A stretch of DNA of 64,000 bases from Haematococcus lacustris (Eukaryota; Chlorophyta; Chlorophyceae; Chlamydomonadales; Haematococcaceae). Where the stretch lies: NCBI GenBank assembly GCA_030144725.1, contig JASKMD010000029.1, positions 11,028,663-11,092,662 of the forward strand, written 5' to 3'. Under the pieces are notes generated by a model. That model worked only from the letters and a program-made list of their open reading frames with translations. It searched no databases and was not told where the DNA came from. Shown piece by piece: positions 1-10,300 of the stretch (the stretch's first letter is position 1; each line of letters begins with the position of its first letter). The position numbers and the translations under genes were made by a program.

Positions 1-1545
1 CCTCATGATGCTGATGACTTGTGGTACCCTTAGCTCGTCGTTCTCCTCCCACCCATACCTCTCACCCATACCTCTCACCCACACCTGTCACTCACGTCTG
101 TCACTCAAGCCTCTCACACCCTGGGAACACCCGGCCCACGCTTTTCACGCCAGCTTGTCTCAGTCAGGCGCCCCCAACATTCAAAAAATGGCAGTAAACC
201 GACCCCTGGTAGAAGGACGGCTGTAACTCTGCACTCGCTGCGCCAAATTTAATGCTAGCTGGCTCAGTATGTAGCCAACCCAGCCAGCTACCTTTCACCC
301 ATCCAGAATAAACATACACCGAGTAGGCCGTGCACAACAAAGCGTCTAAGTTAGTGATTCAAATTTGAGCCATAGCGGAGCATGCAGTCATCGCTGCGAC
401 CGCCCGTGTCGCTCAGGCTGCTCTAAATGGGCATGCGCGTCGGTATCAGCAGTCGGATCGGAAAGCGTATGCGGCAATGTGGCAATGAGCCCACCTTCCC
501 CCCATACCTGGAGGGCAATGCCACAGCTCGACCAATTTGACTAACAGCATGCTACTTACTAGGTTAAGCTCCTCTCAGACATTGTTACAAACGCTCATAC
601 TCAGCTAAGCCAAAAGCTCACTTTGGTCGGTGACCCCCAACTCCCTTCGCCGATCTTAGGGCCAGGCCATGCAGTCAGTCGCACAACTCCACACCATGAC
701 CGAGTTTGGACTCGGCTCCTCTGAGAGTTACACTCCCCTACATGCCATCCACCTGCGCGCAAAGTTTCATAGCTCAACTGCCACCGCACAGTGGTGCTCT
801 GGGAGGGGTGGGCTGGGAGGGGTGGGCTAGAAGGGGGTGGGCTTGGGGAGGAGGCGAGGGGAAAGGCTGGGAGGGGGTGGGCAGGCTCAACGAGGTGGGC
901 TCCTGCAATAATGGTTGAAGGGGGGGCGGGCATGGTGGGTCGATGCATACCATGGCCTTGGATGTGCCTGGTGAACATGATGTAACTTTGAAAGTGTCGA
1001 ACTAATTGAGGCCTGAGCTATTTGATGTGCAATTTGTTTCAAGAGATGCACCAATGAGTCAAGAACAAACATTACGTATCGCTTTTTCTATGGGTGCAGC
1101 GGGTGCAACACAGTGAAGGACACAGTGGAGGAGGGGGGGTGTAACCCGGTATTACCTTAGTGTGCGCCGACCCAAATGGTGTATTTGGCGAAAGCGAATA
1201 CGCCCAGATGTTTCAATCACCCCGTCTAGGCGCCCTGCACGCCCGGCAGGCATCGCGATGGGTGTTGGCCGGACATTCCATTTGTGCACAACCAGCTCAC
1301 TACGCTAGGTAGATGGGGTCACAGCGATGTGGCTCACCGTTCCAAGGAGACTCGTCTCGCCGCTGTGATTGGTTCGCGGGCACATGTGGCAGTACGCGAG
1401 CAAAGACTCCAATGGCTTGCGATGATGGTCAGATGACGCGCATTGACTTGCGGCTACCAATGTGATAAACGCTATCGAGAACGATGCACTGTTAAGAGAG
1501 TACTTGCATGCATATCACCAACCCCATGTTGGGGGCGCCTGAGTC
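1..1545. other. Intergenic stretch without a supportable gene
   Basis: No exon chain with splice sites or recognisable protein similarity was found. There are short direct repeats of a CTCACCCATAC-type unit around 50-120 and a G-rich run at 790-890. The rest looks like unique non-coding DNA. Confidence 0.5.
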
Positions 1546-2068
1546 TCAGTCACCGAGGTCAATGTCCACATCCACATCACCGCCCTCCATCATGCCCTCA
1601 ATAAAGTCTTGAAGCCCCTCCACCACCTCCTCCACCACCTCCGCCAGCCCACCGCCCTCAGCCCGACCTCGCTCTGCAGCCAGGGCAGCAGCCTTCAGCA
1701 TGGTGCTAGCAGCCATGCTGTGTGACGCAGAAGACGAAACCATGTCAGCTCCAGCCACACCGCCCAGGAGGGGAGCACTGTCCTTCCACCGTAGACTAGG
1801 CTTGGGCCTGACCGAGCTAGTCTTGGCTGTTGCTGTGCCCTGTCCAGGTCGTGCCAGCCAAGAGCCATCACCGGCCTGGCTGACCTGCTCAGTCGTAGTC
1901 TTCCCGCAGCTTGAGGTAGCAACATGTTTTTACATTGCTGAAAACCTCTCCTCGCCTCCCTAGCGGCAGATCCCAGTCAAGACCAGCTACTGTCAACTGC
2001 CCATGGGCCGCCAACGGGTGAGCCGGCGGTTCGAGGTGCCAATGCAGGGCCTCATGTGGTACCCCTAG
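1546..2068 (-). CDS. 3' part of an unrecognised gene (two exons)
   Basis: Two exons on the minus strand join in frame: 1934-2068 (45 codons, acceptor ...GGTGCAG) and 1546-1884 (112 codons plus stop), separated by a 49-nt GT-AG intron. The first exon encodes a Trp/His-containing segment (ALHWHLEPPAHPLAAHG). The second is Ala/Ser-rich and ends in a strongly acidic tail (GGDVDVDIDLGD). I recognise no domain. No 5' exon is visible; only about 100 bp separate it from the first exon of the oppositely oriented Fanzor-like copy A, so the gene either continues beyond that element or was cut by its insertion. Phase consistency supports coding; identity is unknown. Confidence 0.45.
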
Positions 2069-2169
2069 CTGCACCAGAGCACTTGTGTATTTTCACACAA
2101 CCGTGTATTTTTCACGGGAAACCCAAGTGGCTTGAGAAGGCCACCGCCCGTCGCACTGCGCATCGCGTG

Positions 2170-4138
2170 ATGGCTACGAAGAAGCACAAGAAGGACCCGG
2201 GAAAGAAACAGAAAGGTGCGTGACCCTAGCCGACTGTGGGCTACTGTGGGCTACGCGTTGTGTGATAACCCGTCCCTCCTGTTGGTTCCATTGCAGCGTC
2301 TCGTTCCTCTCAAGGCAAGCAACGCCAGGAGCGACGGGATGGCTGGACCACGCGTAGACGTCAGGTGACGGCCCCGCCTTATGTGTCCCCGCACTGTTTG
2401 TGTCCCCGCCTTGTGTCTTGGCCTGTCAAAATGGCAACTTTGATTGGCTGCAGGTTATCAAGGTCCCCGAGGGCGCAGTGCTGCGCGGCTGCAAGAAGAC
2501 GAGGCGCAAGCTGCGGGAGCACCTCCGGCTGCGGGCTGAAATCCACTCCCAGCTCCGCTTCATCGCTTCATTGTTTGTCTTGCGCATTTTCTGACGTGCC
2601 TGGTGGGCTACCCTACCCCGGGCTTCCCCAGCGCCCCTCAGCCTCCAGCCGTGCAGCCCCCCCAACCCCCTGATGCTCCCCCCCTTGCCCCCCTACCCCC
2701 CCTACCCCCACGGGCCCCTGCCCAGCCTGCTCCTGCCCAGCCTGCCAGCATGGAGTTTGACACTGACTCTGACTCCGAGTCAGACTGTGGCTCAGAGCCA
2801 GAGCCACAGTCTAACTCGGAGTCAGAGTCAGAACCTGAGCCAGTCAGGCAACCCCCCCAAAGGCGCTGTAGCGCCCGCCTGGCAGCCCTTGCACCCGCAA
2901 CACCCACTGGCCCTCCCTTGCCCCTTGACTGCGAGGACCCCCTGATGCTAAGGCAGCTGAAAGACTTCTGCAAGTTCTTCGCCATCCCCAACTGCAAGAC
3001 ATGCTACAACCAGCTGCAGCGGCGCCTTGTTCGGCACCGCCACCCCATGCTCATGCCAGCCTTCGAGGACCCCAGCAACCAGGCGCTGCTGGCCAAGCTG
3101 CAGGAGCTGTGCAGCATCAACCTGGCGGGTCACGCCAACACCATCGACGCACACTCCATGCAGCTGGCGGTGGCCATGCAGCAGCATTATTCCAACCCAG
3201 GCAAGTGATTGTGGTGACTAGACCCTGGACTTGAACTTGGACCTGGACCTGGACCTCACCTAGACCTGACCTGACCTGACCTGACCTTATACCTAACCCT
3301 ATACCTGACCTATACCTGACATGTACCTGACCTGCAGAGCGCTTTGTCAAGCTGTACGCCATGTCAGCCACCATGTGTGTGCCTTGTGTGCATGGCTGCA
3401 GTTGGTAGAGGACATGGCGGAGGTGTCCATGAAGCGCAATGGGCATGCCAATCAGCTGGTGGTGTTCTTTGGTGCAGCTAGCATTGGCACTGGGGGTGGG
3501 TGGGGTGCTGACGCGGTGCTGCGAGCCTGCTGCAAGGTGGTGTGCAGGCCCAGGGGCGCAGGCCAGCGGCGGGGCAGGGTGGTGCTAGTGGATGAGCACC
3601 GCACCGGCCGGGTCAGCTCAGCAGTGAATGGCCAGCAGCCCTGTGAGGAGCAGCTGGACAAACTCAGTGCCACAAGGCCTGCAGGCTGGTGCGCCCAGCC
3701 TGGAGCCAGGAGCGTGGCCAGCCAGTGCGGGGCCTGATGTAATGCCCTGTAGTGGCCCCCCGCAAGCCCCCACAGGCCCCACGCAGCAGCCAGGCAGCCA
3801 CACAGCCAGCAGCCTCAGAGCCAGGGCCCAGCACTCCCCCTCCAGCCAAGCGCAGCAAGCCGGCAGCTGAGCCCACCAAGGTCAAGGGCAAGGGCAAGGC
3901 TGCCAAAGCCAAGCCAGCACCACAGCCAGGTAGGTGGCTAGACAGGGACTGCTATGCAGCGCTGAACATGCAGCGCATTGGGGAGAGCAGGTGGCGCCCA
4001 TTGGAGCTGTGCTACTGGCCAGACCAGGCAGCTCTGCCAGCCAAGGGCAAGGAGTACCCTGGCCTGGGCTACAAGCGGGTGCGAGACAAGCCCCCCAAGG
4101 CCCAGGAGCAGCAGCAGCAGCCTGCTGAGGCACAGTAA
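2170..4138 (+). pseudogene. Fanzor-like (eukaryotic TnpB) element, copy A, disrupted
   Basis: Exon 1 (2170-2215) encodes a lysine-rich nuclear-localisation-like start (MATKKHKKDPGKKQK). Exon 2 (2297-2364) is basic, and exon 3 starts at 2454. A later exon (about 2600-3196) has Pro-rich and Asp/Ser/Glu-rich segments. From 3410 follow the conserved core VVFFGAASIG, VLVDEHRTGRVSS and finally DRDCYAALNMQRIG, which matches the RuvC-III motif of TnpB/Fanzor (DRDxNAAxN). Compared with copy B this copy has lost the middle exons, has a 31-bp deletion near 3690 that shifts the frame, and has TAA where copy B has TGG (near 3740). It is therefore not expected to make a full protein. The family assignment rests on motifs read by eye. 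Confidence 0.6.
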
Positions 4139-4400
4139 TGTGTGCCCCCTTTGTTGAGCTGTCATCAGCTTACAATTAGTGCATGTTTTGTCATGCCAAC
4201 TCTACATCATAGCCCTCGGGTCAGGCAATAGTGTAGGTGGTAGGCGGCTCATGTGCCATGTGCACTGGGTTTACTTCACACAGCCCAATAACACTGTTTG
4301 AGTCGGACCTAGTTAGTGACTGCTAGTGGCTGCTAGTGGCTCCTAGTAGGTACTTCTGATCCGGCTCAAATGGAGGCCCTAGTGAGGGACAAGGGGGCTG
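4139..4400 (+). other. Conserved 3' segment of Fanzor-like copy A (candidate guide-RNA/right end)
   Basis: A non-coding stretch after the stop codon, ending ...GGGACAAGGGGGCTG. It is almost identical to 6717-6989 and recognisable behind copies B, C and D and in fragments at 31.8 and 42.6 kb. In TnpB and Fanzor systems the omega-RNA lies at and beyond the 3' end of the gene and runs to the element end, so this is the expected place. The RNA function is inference. Confidence 0.45.
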
Positions 4401-4547
4401 CCAACGGGTGTACATAAGTTATGAGCCCCAGTTTGTGAACCCCACCCCAAATGTCTACTCTTAGTTCTCCAATGTCATTTATGACTATAGAGCTCATCTC
4501 CTCGTTTGCCAACCTTGTTTGCTAGTGGGCACAGCCAAGCCGCCGTG

Positions 4548-5320
4548 CTAGGCTGAGAGATTACGATGGTGTGGACAGTCACACAAGAGAGATGTGCACA
4601 ACCTGAAAGAGGCGGTAGTCAGTAAGCATAGTGTGCAAGCTCCAAGAAGCCCTACCATCCGGTTTACAGCTGTTTGCAAACAAAGCATAGGACCTGCCGA
4701 GCAGAGTGGGCTGGTTACAGGCAGTCGATGTGTCAAGAGATTGTTGTATGCCTCTTTTTTTCTTTGTTTGGTCCTTGGGTCTTAGCTGTCCTTGGGACCT
4801 CTGTCCTTGGGACTTAGCTCCAACTGTACCTCACCTGGCTTCCGGGATGCGAGGGAGTCTAGCTGTGGGGAGTAGTACGCACTGTTGTGCTGCATGCAGT
4901 CCCAGAGTGGTCCCATCTGCAGCAGTGAAACCAGATTTCGTTGCAACGTACAAAAGCTGTTGTGCAGTAAATGTGCTGCCCAACAAGGAGCGCATTGGCT
5001 CTTCCACTCTGCTTTGCAATTGAGACTGGCTATGCTCACCAAACCGGCACAAGACTCGACATCATCCCGGCCAGCGTCCCTCACATCGTCCACACACTTC
5101 AGCCAAACCTGGCATCACAGGCCATCAGCCATTGATCAGTTGGCAGTAGCACAGGCCTAACACGGAGCGCACCTGCCTCAAACTCCTTCTTGCAGCCCCC
5201 CCCTTTCATCCATTTGCACCAACTGCACTCCTCTGGCTTGTCCGCCTCTGGCTTGTTCTCCTTACTGCCATCACCGCCTGCCACTCCTTGTGGTTGCTTG
5301 TCAGGCTCGGAGGCCGTCAT
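4548..5320 (-). CDS. GCK-domain protein (small Cys-rich protein)
   Basis: Exons on the minus strand: 5177-5320, 5040-5108, 4835-4916 and, less certainly, 4548-4693; the total is 441 nt (146 aa), all in phase. The chain gives an acidic N-terminus, then CSWCKWMKGGGCKKEFE, VWLKCVDDVRDAGRDDVESC and WDCMQHNSAYY, which follows the GCK domain pattern (CxxCxFMKGGxC, WxxCV, CM...YY). The family's function is poorly known. Start: the first ATG of the frame, at 5320. The first intron (5109-5176) reads as GC-AG (GAG|GCAGGT), the only donor here that keeps frame. The last exon is the weakest part. The gene is divergent to the PUB gene, 162 bp away, and a copy of its 5' end lies at 48.06 kb. Confidence 0.65.
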
Positions 5321-5482
5321 GTGTAAGACCGAGATGTCACGCCAGCTTCTTCTCTCTGTGCTAGTGAGCCACACGTACGAACCCAAATCTCACTCCGTGC
5401 AGCTTTGACCTCAGCCTGCGCGCTTGTACGTTTGTAAACAGAATTCCGTAGATCCTACGCAGCTACACGGTCGAGTAGGAGG
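5321..5482. promoter_or_regulatory. Shared divergent promoter region of the GCK and PUB genes
   Basis: Only 162 bp separate the two predicted start codons (5320 minus, 5483 plus), so both promoters must lie here or overlap the 5' exons. No clear TATA box is seen. Confidence 0.45.
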
Positions 5483-6398
5483 ATGGTGTATGCCGGCTAT
5501 GTTCCAGGTGTGTAAGGGGTGGCACAAACAGAAGGGGTAGTCCCGTCTTATGTTTGGATTTCCACACGTGTGCAGCAAAAATCCCTACCGTTGCGAACGA
5601 GCTCGACCGTGCTGTTGCAGCCGTGACTAGCTTGGAGGCACTTGAAGGTAACCGCACGCGCACCTGTCACTCGACCGCTCGACGGCCACTAGGACACCCC
5701 TGTACTGCACAGTGTCTTTCCTATGTGCAGAACTAGCCTGGTAGACAAGACGCTGGCAGCAGCATAAGCAGGCCTATCCCACTTGTGACCCTACATGCTC
5801 ACGTTCAAGGATCTGAAGCTGTCTTGTGTACTTGTGACGCAGTGATTGGCAAGCTCCTGTACAATGCGGCCATCTCACCAAAGGATGACAAGTTTCGTCG
5901 TGTCAGGTGTGCATTGTAATATGAATGCAAGCTGGGCGTGGCGGCTTGCCTGATCCCCATCCATTGCCGTCCTCATGTCTAAGCCCTGCAATGCTTAACA
6001 GGCTGAGCAACGCCAAGATTCGTGCTACAGTGGCAGAGGTGCCTGGGGCAGTGGAGCTCCTGCTAGCATTCGGTTGGGTGAAGGACGACGATGCAGAGGA
6101 CACCATCGTGATCCCAGCAGGTCAGATACATTTGCTACAAGCTGCAGGCTCTCATATCAGGAGTATTGTGGCGCTTAGGTGCTCTCCAGTCAGCTCACAC
6201 ACCAACTGCTTGCCTGTTGGGCCAGTCATCACTATCCTGTGCCCATGGGTGTGTGCTGTACCATGTGCAGGCAAGTACATGAGCATGAAGGAGGTGCGCA
6301 TGGTTGAGGATCAAAAGGAGGTGGTACGCAAGCAGCAGCGTGCGGCCACCACTGAGGCCATTCGTCGCGGCCCTGCGGCTGTTTCACCCTCAGTTTGA
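5483..6398 (+). CDS. PUB (PUG) domain protein
   Basis: Five exons join in frame: 5483-5507, 5576-5647, 5843-5906, 6002-6120 and 6271-6398 (408 nt, 135 aa). The product reads LEVIGKLLYNAAISPKDDKF, RRVRLSNAKIRATVAEVPG, AVELLLAFGWVKDDD, IVIPAG. This is the PUB domain layout: helical start, KFRRIRLSN, then PGAxELLxxxGF and a short hydrophobic strand. PUB domains occur in peptide:N-glycanase, UBXD proteins and HOIP and bind the C-terminus of p97/CDC48. Here the domain is nearly the whole protein, followed by a basic C-terminal tail; no UBX, UBA or transglutaminase domain is seen. All introns are GT-AG of 68-195 bp. The 25-nt first exon is chosen because AGGAGGATGG gives a start in phase. Confidence 0.8.
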
Positions 6399-6716
6399 CC
6401 TGGTTTTACACATGTATTTTTAGAGAATGTCATTGTATAGTAGGCAGGCGGGTGGGAGCCACTTGGTAGTCATGCACGTGATCACAGCTTGTGGCTCAGC
6501 AATGGATTGCTAAGTTATGCCTGACGAACACTGGTAGATAAATAACTCATGTGATGTGTGAAGAGTGATGTGTGTGATGGGCGTGACAGCGATGAGATGG
6601 TTCATGATCACATGTGATATGATCCTCGGATTCACCAGCAGGGCTGCGACGGGGAAAGGGGTAGGGCTGCCATGGATGCAGGGCTTTTGGGGACTGGGCT
6701 GGGTGTCAGCGGGTGT

Positions 6717-6989
6717 CAGCCTGCTGAGGCACAGTAATGTGTGCCCCCTTTGTTGAGCTGTCATCAGCTTACAATTAGTGCATGTTTTGTCATGCCAACT
6801 CTACATCATAGCCCTCGGGTCAGGCAATAGTGTAGGTGGTAGGCGGCTCATGTGCCATGTGCACTGGGTTTACTCCACACAGCCCAATAACACTGTTTGA
6901 GTCGGACCTAGTTAGTGGCTGCTAGTGGCTGCTAGTAGGTACTTCTGATCCGGCTCAAATGGAGGCCCTAGAGAGGGACAAGGGGGCTG
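6717..6989 (+). repeat. Solo 3' segment of the Fanzor-like element
   Basis: Nearly identical to 4118-4400 (a few substitutions and one short deletion), beginning in the last codons of the reading frame and ending at the same GGGGGCTG terminus. The rest of the gene is absent. A 17-bp direct repeat GGGCTGGGTGTCAGCGG lies at 6696-6712 and 6984-7000, around the segment. See findings. Confidence 0.75.
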
Positions 6990-7195
6990 GGTGTCAGCGG
7001 AAGGGGCTGGGTGGGGTAAGGAATCGGGCCAGCTGGACAGCACTCACAGGGTGCAACATGATAGAGAGCTAGGTGCGGCTAGATAACAACTTGCCCGGGG
7101 GTCGCTGCAATACCCAGCGGTGGAATGACAGTAGTAAGCTCCAGCACTCATCACGGCAGCAGGCACCTCCCTGGTGGCTATCCAGCGGCATGTGG

Positions 7196-7258
7196 ATGTC
7201 ACCCTGGCCACCTGGCGCTGTCACCCTGGCCACCTGGCGCTGTCACCCTGGCGGAGTA
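7196..7258 (+). repeat. 22-bp minisatellite
   Basis: About 2.7 copies of a unit containing GTCACCCTGGCCACCTGGCG. Confidence 0.7.
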
Positions 7259-7386
7259 CCTGCACCCCCTATGGTAACTGTGGGTATCATAGCTTGCTTT
7301 GGTTGATAACCCTTGTATACCACAATGGTCCTGACCGGGTGAACTCCGGCAGAGAGGTACATTGCATGTGGACTTCAATTCTATTC

Positions 7387-7395
7387 CCTATAAAT
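7387..7395 (+). promoter_or_regulatory. TATA-like box upstream of the rhodanese gene
   Basis: CCTATAAATG lies about 60 bp before the start codon at 7454, a plausible TATA position with a short 5' UTR. Confidence 0.35.
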
Positions 7396-7453
7396 GTATT
7401 AGGTCCCGAGTGCGTCCGGTGACACGCTATCTGCCTACTACCAGACTTGCAGG

Positions 7454-9309
7454 ATGGCTGGCACCGGGCCGAATGCAAAGGTTGAAGAGCTGTTCGCACA
7501 AATGTCTCCGCCGGGCTTACCTGTAGTGCCCTCGTCCGCCGTCTGGAGTCGCATACAGGCACGCGACCCCAACTTGCTGCTCATCGACGTGCGCTCCCCT
7601 GAAGAGCAGCAGGTGCGTAAAGGGCCACCGAATGCCGTGCTCAGCTCCTACAGTGAACAGGCAACATAGGGATGCGTTTGGCCTACCCAACTATGCTGGT
7701 GGTGCCAATGCCAACGAGCTAGAATGAGACACAGGTCTTGGCAGCCCGGCCGAGCCCCTGGCGCTGTTTGGTGGCTGCTGCAGGTGTCCATGCTGCCTGG
7801 GCGCACCCTGACCCAGGCACGGTTTGAGGCAGAGAAGGAGCAGCACAAGGCAGCCAAGCCGGACATCGTGGCCTACTGCACCCTAGGGGCCAGGTCTGGC
7901 AAGCTGGCCCAGCAGCTGACAAAGGAAGGATTCCAGGTGACTGACACAGCTGTGACAGCAAGCAGGCCGGGCAAGAAATCAGCGGCACGGTATGGAGCAG
8001 GGCCTCAGAGCAGCCGCAGCATAAACACGGCTCTGGGTACGTTCCTCTATCTGACCATGGGCACCTTGACGCTACCCACCACCACCACCGGACTGCCACC
8101 TTTCACTGACCCTAAGTTCACCACCCCAACATCAGCAGCTGGGAAGGCACCAATTAGGACCATTGTCACCGCCACCATCTAACCCCTGCCCTCTCCCCAT
8201 TGTCCATCTAACAAAGCATTAGGACCAGGCTTCCTCCAGCATACATCCCGGCTTTTCATGCTGTCCCACCCCTTCCAGCCCTAGTGCTGTCCGACCTGCA
8301 GGTCGCAAATCTCCAAGGGGGCATCCTGGGCTGGGTGGGTGTTGCAATGCCTTCATGTGTGCCCCCCTCCCCTCCCCTCCCCTCCCCTCCCCTCCCCTCC
8401 CCTCCCCTCCCCTCCCCTCCCCTCCCCTCCCCTCCCCTCCCCTCCCCTCCCCTCCCCTCCCCTCCCCTCCCCTCCCCTCCCCTCCCCTCCCCTCCCCTCC
8501 CCTCCCCTCCCCTCCCCTCCCCTCCCCTCCCTCCCCTCCCCTCCCCTCCCCTCCCCTCCCCTCCCCTCCCCTCCCCTCCCCTCCCCTCCCCTCCCCTCCC
8601 CTCCCCTCCCCTCCCCTCCCCTCCCCTCCCCTCCCCTCCCCTCCCCTCCCCTCCCCTCCCCTCCCTCCCCTCCCCTCCCCTCCCCTCCCTCCCCTCCCCT
8701 CCCCTCCCCTCCCCTCCCCTCCCCTCCCCTCCCCTCCCCTCCCCTCCCCCCCCACAACCCCACCCCTAACCGGTACTGTGCAGGCCAGGGTCCCTTGGAT
8801 GCTGGAGTTGCAGTTGACCAGGCATAGTGCTTGCCTGCATGGCCCTGGGTGTAGTGTGCATGCCGGGGCAGCTGTGCTATTGGTGGGTGTGCATGCAGAG
8901 CCACGAAGGGCTGCCATTGGTGGCCCGGAGCAGTGATGGCAGTGAGCAGTCCACCACCCAGGTCCATGTGTGGGCTGAGCAGTTCGCCCTGCAGGGACCC
9001 GGATACCAGGCTGTCTGGTTCCCCACCAAAAGTCCCAGGTGCCGCATGGAGCATCCAGCAATGCTTGCACACCCATGCTGTTGCAGTCAGATGACCTCCT
9101 TTGCATGGCCTTTGTCTTCAAGATCAGCAGCTAGTGGCACAAGCATCGTGCCACTGTCTGTGTTGTGTGGCTGGGGACTGATGAGCTCACACCATAGTAA
9201 TGGCCAGTTGTTTTGGGCAAAGAGGATGGGAAAGGAACCAGAACAGCCAGGCAGGGTTGAGGTTGGGGTGGCAACTCACTGTCTTCAATGCCTAGTCCTA
9301 TGTGGCTGA
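7454..9309 (+). CDS. Rhodanese-like sulfurtransferase
   Basis: Exons 7454-7612, 7784-7936, 8302-8334 and 8899-(9309), all phase 0. They give [64 protein letters not shown] and HEGLPLV...[22 protein letters not shown]. This is one complete rhodanese domain, with the catalytic Cys in YCTLGARSG and the substrate-pocket Arg two residues before Ser-Gly. Family members move sulfane sulfur to thiophilic acceptors or act as single-domain redox/sulfur carriers. No obvious transit peptide is seen ([14 protein letters not shown]). The third intron (8335-8898) holds the long CCCCT array. The 3' end is uncertain: the frame stays open to 9309, but conserved sequence stops near 9027. A phase-compatible donor near 9255 could splice into the exons at 9414-10062. 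Confidence 0.75.
8363..8750 (+). repeat. (CCCCT)n array, about 385 bp, in rhodanese intron 3
   Basis: An almost perfect pentamer with three phase slips (near 8527, 8663 and 8687). Long reading frames on both strands here are artefacts of the repeat. Confidence 0.95.
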
Positions 9310-9413
9310 AGCATTGACAGCGGTGCAGCCAAGCCATGTCACAATGTGCATAAATAATAAGTAATGTATGAAATGCGACGAACACCCTGCATCTGACATG
9401 ACCATGTTCACAG

Positions 9414-10062
9414 GGGCTTGATGAGCTGGCTGGCGTCGTGGTTTTGGATGACAAAGACCAAGCATGCAGCCGCAAGTACCTCATCTTAGCCACGGAGTGC
9501 ATCGCAGAAGGTCGCTACGCTGTCTATTCCGCAGCATTTCTTTTCCCTTGCATAACTTTGTGCTGCATTTGCTTTGTGAATCACTTTTTAGTATCCTATT
9601 TTTCCTGTTTATTTCCTGGGTTTTTTTTTTCCTAACCTATTTCCCAAATCTGAGCAGATTGAGAACTATCAGCGACCCATTGTAGCATAAGTGCAATGAA
9701 GAGGGCTCAATGGATGTGTGTGGGATAGAGCCCTAGTGGCTCCAACCCACACACATCCCCTTTGTGAGGGGTTCATTTGTTTGTTGGGTTGCCTTGCTGC
9801 AGCTGGCTACCGCTGCAACACGGCCTCGTCGGCTATTTCCGCCCACTCCTGGCCTCGCACGCTCAGTGACTACAAATCACACACATTTTCACACACATGT
9901 CCCTGTCCACACATGTCCACACATTTTGCTCTTACAAGAAAAGAAGAGACAGGACCAAGTACAACAGGTAACCCCCGCCATTGGCCGCACCCAGTTTTAC
10001 AGCGATTTCTGCGCAGGGCGGTGAAGCTCATCAAAGCGAAGCTAGCGGGCTGCTCGGGCTGA
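9414..10062 (+). CDS. 3' exons of an unknown gene (possibly the end of the rhodanese gene)
   Basis: Three exons, 9414-9510, 9939-9967 and 10003-10062, join with exact phase and end in TGA. The product contains LDELAGVVVLDDKDQACSRK, LILATECIAE and a basic C-terminus KKRQDQVQQRFLRRAVKLIK. No family recognised. There is no convincing own start. A donor at about 9255 in the rhodanese frame (phase 0) would join in frame, making a 295-aa fusion. It could equally be a separate gene. Confidence 0.45.
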
Positions 10063-10300
10063 TGTGCACCTGTGCCGGGGCGGGCGGGGGTGTTGAGAAT
10101 TCCGGTCGCGTTGTACAGTGGGGCTGTGATCAGCGAACAGCGATCGCGCTCAGCAACCCAGCTTTTCAACACTTTTCGTCATCACTCACATCCTTCAAAC
10201 ATGGGCATGGGCACAAGTGGGGTGGTGGTGTCAGGCTTCATGCACGGCAGGCATGGCACACTCATGCACATGGGCACACATGCACACATGCACACATATA

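Noticed and set aside
601..1072. Open frames at 0.6-1.07 kb on both strands
   Set aside because: Low-complexity G-rich sequence without splice sites or similarity.
2943..3060. SAP-domain-like segment in Fanzor-like copy A (LRQLKDFCKFFAIPNCKTCY)
   Set aside because: Length and hydrophobic spacing are suggestive, but the key Gly and Leu pattern is not convincing by eye.
8219..9121. 300-codon minus-strand frame rich in GRGGE over the CCCCT array
   Set aside because: It is produced by a stop-free pentamer repeat that lies in an intron of the plus-strand rhodanese gene.
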